A stretch of DNA of 64,000 nucleotides from Pseudomonas sp. LS-2. Its GTDB lineage: Bacteria; Pseudomonadota; Gammaproteobacteria; Pseudomonadales; Pseudomonadaceae. The stretch lies in contig NZ_QXTJ01000031.1 in the NCBI RefSeq assembly GCF_003605735.1, positions 106,715 to 170,714 of the forward strand. The letters are read 5' to 3'. Below are positions 61,433 through 64,000 of this stretch, piece by piece. Position 1 is the first letter of the stretch; the number at the start of each line of letters is the position of its first letter. The notes under the pieces are model-generated. The model saw only the letters and a list, made by a program, of their open reading frames with translations. It was not told the origin of the DNA and searched no databases. Position numbers and translations under genes: made by a program.

Positions 61433-61735
61433 GGGGCGTGGGAGCCCGACTTGTCGGCGATCTGGCGCGCAGCGGCAGCAAAACCATTCACTGCGCTGCT
61501 CCAGACAAACCGCATTCAACAGAGTTTACTGCCGGTAGCCGGAGGCCTGCTTATCCCGCACAGCGTGCTTTTGATTCTGGCCGGAGGCCGTGGGAGCCCG
61601 ACTTGTCGGCGATCTGGCGCGCAGCGGCAGCAAAACCTGTGCATGCGGTGGGTCTGATGTATCGAAGTCGCTGACCTTACTGCCGCTTCGCGCCAGATCG
61701 CTGGCAAGCCAAGCTCCCACGGCCTTCGGCCAGAA
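61433..61735. repeat. Cluster of three type B REP arms
   Basis: Two direct copies, each with GGGAGCCCGACTTGTCGGCG and identical over about 49 bases, start at about 61438 and 61588; an inverted copy (CTCCCACGGCCTTCGGCC) lies at 61710-61730 and touches the 3' end of the tetR gene. This accounts for most of the 498-base gap 61238-61735; the remainder shows no gene. Confidence 0.8.
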
Positions 61736-62338
61736 TCAAAAAACTCGATTCACGCCGCAATCCCGCAGAACGCTGTTGGCGAGTATCGCGGAAAAGCCGT
61801 CCAGTGCCTGGGTATTGCGCTGCGCCTTGGCCAGCAGCACCGCGCCTTGCAGCGACGAGACGATGAACAGCGCGACCTGCCGGCTTTTGAAGCCATCAGG
61901 CAGGTCCCCGGCGCTGACTGCCTCGTCCAGGCAATTGCAGATGATGTCGCAGAGCCATTCGTAGATGGTCGCCAGCCGCAGGCGAATCGGCTCGCTGTGT
62001 TCGGTGCTTTCAGCGGTGAAATTGCCCAGCAGGCAGCCCTTGTGCAGGCCGGACTCGAGCAAGCCCTTGTGGCAGTCGACGTAGCTCAGCACCCGCTGCA
62101 CGGGCGGCAACGCGGCGTCGAGAAGGGTCTCGTTCACCCGCGCCCGGGTACTCTCGAAGTAGAGGTCGATGATCTCCAGACCAAAGGCTTCCTTGGACAC
62201 GAAATGGTTGGTGAACGACCCTTGAGGCACGCCCGCCGCGTGCACGATGTCCCGCACGCTGGCGCAGGCGAAACCGCGCTCATGAACGACTTTCAAACCT
62301 TCGGTCAGGATCTTTTCGCGGTGGGAGGGTTTAGCCAT
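61736..62338 (-). CDS. TetR family transcriptional regulator
   Basis: 200-residue repressor. The N-terminal helix-turn-helix is REKILTEGLKVVHERGF...VRDIVHAAGVPQGSFTNHFVSKEAFG, and a family-specific KGCLLGNFTAE lies near residue 105, as in AcuR/NemR-like members. ATG 62338. The target is unclear: it faces away from the right-hand genes and lies 500 bases upstream of, and in the same direction as, the valine-type acyl-CoA genes, separated from them by REP arms. Confidence 0.9.
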   Translation of the reverse strand: MAKPSHREKILTEGLKVVHERGFACASVRDIVHAAGVPQGSFTNHFVSKEAFGLEIIDLYFESTRARVNETLLDAALPPVQRVLSYVDCHKGLLESGLHKGCLLGNFTAESTEHSEPIRLRLATIYEWLCDIICNCLDEAVSAGDLPDGFKSRQVALFIVSSLQGAVLLAKAQRNTQALDGFSAILANSVLRDCGVNRVF

Positions 62339-62449
62339 GGATTGTTAACCTGCCTGTGCGTATCCGAATCTGCCTTGAAGGGCATGGACGTTAGCAGGTG
62401 GGAATATCGGCGTCGATAAGCTCCCTAAGGGTATGCAGAGCGCATATCC

Positions 62450-62625
62450 CTTGCCTCTGGCCGAAGGCCGTGGGAGCCCGGCTTGCCAGCGATCTGCCGG
62501 GAACCGGCAGCAGACACTGAGGATGCTGTGGGTCAGGCAGATTAAGGCAGCTGAGTGTGCAACTGCTGCGCAGCCGATCGTCCACAAGCCGGGCGCCCAT
62601 GCCCTGCGGGGCAGAATCAAAAGCA
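62450..62625. repeat. REP element pair, type B (diverged)
   Basis: Left arm GGCCGTGGGAGCCCGGCTTG and a looser right arm CAAGCCGGGCGCCCATGCCC, between the tetR gene and the egt gene. Confidence 0.65.
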
Positions 62626-62636
62626 GGGCGCGGTGC

Positions 62637-64000
62637 CTACGCCTGCAAACTGAACAACCCCATCTGCGGCGCCTCGCTGATCCAGTGCTCGCTGACCGAC
62701 CATCCGGCCCGCGCCGCCAGCTCTGTGAACGACTCTACCGTGAACTTGTGCGAATTCTCGGTATGCAGCCGCTCGCCGGCAGCGAAGTGGAAGCTGTGGC
62801 CCGCCACTTTCACCACCTGTTCGACCTCGCTCACCAGGTGCATTTCCATCCGCGCCTGTTCCGCGTTCCAGACCGCCAGATGGCTGAACGCCTCGACGTT
62901 GAAATTGGCGCCCAGTTCGCGATTGATGCGCGTCAGCAGGTTCTTGTTGAAGCGCGCCGTCACCCCCTCGGCGTCGTCGTAGGCTGCGACCAGCGTGTCC
63001 GCTTCCTTGACCATGTCCACGCCGACGATGAAGTGTGCGTTCTTGCCCAGTACATCGTGAGCGGCATGCAGGAAATCCACCGCCTCTTCGTGGGTGAAGT
63101 TACCAATGGTCGAGCCCGGAAAGAAACCGACGCGGGTGTGGCCGTTGGCTTCCTTGGGCAAAGTCAACACACGGGTGAAATCGTCCACCTGGGGCGCCAC
63201 TACCAGCGTCGGGTACTGCTTGCGCAAGGACTGTGCGGCCTTGTTCAAGGCCGTGGCGCTGATGTCGATCGGCACATAGACCGCGATGTGCGGTGCAGCG
63301 TCCAGCACCAGGCGGGTTTTCTCGCTGGCGCCACTGCCGAACTCCACCAGTGCGGCGCCATCGGGGATTGTGGCGGCGATCTGGCTGGCGATGCTTTTCA
63401 ACAGCCCGGTTTCGGCACGGGTAGGGTAATACTCGGCGGTTTCGCAGATCGCTTCGAACAGGTCTGAACCCGCCGCGTCGTAGAAGTATTTGGGCGACAG
63501 CGTCTTGGTCGGTGCGGACAGCCCGGCCACCACATCGCGGGCGAACTCGCTGTCATTGGGGTTGACCACCCCCGGTTGGCGGCTGTCACGCGCCAGACGC
63601 AACCCGGACACCATCCAGCGTTTCTCGGCATGGAAGAAGTTGCGATAAGTGACCCGGCAATGCTCTGGAGAGGTCACGCTGGCGCCACCGCGAAGCACCA
63701 TCTGGTTGACCATGAACTTGCCGTTGTATTCGCCCACCGCACCGGCGGACGGCTTGAAGCCAGGGTAGGGGCTGTAGGCACTTTGCGTCCACTGCCAGGC
63801 GACATCGTCGACCTGTTCCAGCAGACCTGCGCGGGCGGCGGCTTCCCATTCCGCTTCGGTGGGCAGACGGGCATCGGCCCACGTGGCAAAGGCCACCGCT
63901 TCGTAATAACTGATGTGGGTCACGGGCGCGGCCGGGTCGATGGCCTCAAGCCCGCGCAGGCTCATGCGCTTCCAGCCGTTTTCATCGTGATGCCAGTACA
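62637..64000 (-). CDS. EgtB-EgtD fusion, ergothioneine-type biosynthesis (runs off right edge)
   Basis: At least 454 residues with no stop to the window edge. The N-terminal visible part (from [16 protein letters not shown] on) is the C-terminus of an EgtB/SUMF1-type sulfoxide synthase: [40 protein letters not shown] and a closing SGLRLARD. After a short linker, the rest is a complete EgtD-like histidine N-alpha-methyltransferase: [55 protein letters not shown]. One continuous frame therefore joins both steps of ergothioneine (or a related trimethylated histidine thiol) synthesis. REP sequence follows the stop. Confidence 0.85.
   Translation of the reverse strand, partial: YWHHDENGWKRMSLRGLEAIDPAAPVTHISYYEAVAFATWADARLPTEAEWEAAARAGLLEQVDDVAWQWTQSAYSPYPGFKPSAGAVGEYNGKFMVNQMVLRGGASVTSPEHCRVTYRNFFHAEKRWMVSGLRLARDSRQPGVVNPNDSEFARDVVAGLSAPTKTLSPKYFYDAAGSDLFEAICETAEYYPTRAETGLLKSIASQIAATIPDGAALVEFGSGASEKTRLVLDAAPHIAVYVPIDISATALNKAAQSLRKQYPTLVVAPQVDDFTRVLTLPKEANGHTRVGFFPGSTIGNFTHEEAVDFLHAAHDVLGKNAHFIVGVDMVKEADTLVAAYDDAEGVTARFNKNLLTRINRELGANFNVEAFSHLAVWNAEQARMEMHLVSEVEQVVKVAGHSFHFAAGERLHTENSHKFTVESFTELAARAGWSVSEHWISEAPQMGLFSLQA

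Overview
This 64 kb window is a chromosomal segment of a Pseudomonas, most likely of the P. fluorescens group. The gene order folD - tRNA(Arg,His,Leu) - tig - clpP - clpX - lon - hupB - ppiD - fabI - nppDCBA2A1 - mltD - gloB - methyltransferase - rnhA - dnaQ is the conserved Pseudomonas backbone. The high GC content and the many REP-type palindromes between genes fit the same group. I see no prophage, plasmid, insertion sequence or CRISPR array.

Layout. 1-4.6 kb: 5' part of acnB (minus) with a strongly structured leader, a DUF1289 protein, a universal stress protein and miaE. 4.8-9.7 kb: a marR-controlled tripartite EmrAB/OMF-type efflux operon with two palindromic operators. 9.9-14.5 kb: ppiB-lpxH (minus), glnS and cysS (plus). 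14.7-23 kb: a sigma-54 activator divergent from a six-gene ABC uptake operon that resembles the rhizobial GlpSTPQUV glycerol importer; between them lie a -24/-12 promoter and seven TGTTCA repeats. 23-35 kb: folD, three tRNAs, the protein quality-control block (tig, clpP, clpX, lon, hupB, ppiD), and two large inverted-repeat elements, each in a convergent intergenic gap. 35-43 kb: the npp peptide/nucleoside-antibiotic ABC operon with fabI 18 bp downstream. 43.6-49.2 kb: mltD, gloB, a methyltransferase, rnhA, dnaQ, a GNAT acetyltransferase and a small conserved-type protein. 49.5-53.3 kb: an FMN reductase and 2-aminoethylphosphonate degradation (phnW, phnX, divergent LysR regulator). 53.5-59 kb: a very large toxin-like gene split by a one-base shift in a poly-G run, followed by a tiny coupled copy of its C-terminal domain. 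59-64 kb: valine-type acyl-CoA catabolism (acyl-CoA dehydrogenase, 3-hydroxyisobutyryl-CoA hydrolase), a TetR regulator and an EgtB-EgtD fusion running off the right edge.

The most interesting parts are the poly-G-interrupted toxin with its mini-paralogue, the ABC importer whose two ATPases are degenerate in complementary motifs, the enhancer array and sigma-54 promoter that probably drive it, the structured RNA element ahead of acnB, and the EgtB-EgtD fusion, whose domain order is opposite to that of fungal Egt1.

All product calls come from reading motifs and recalling families. No database search was run.
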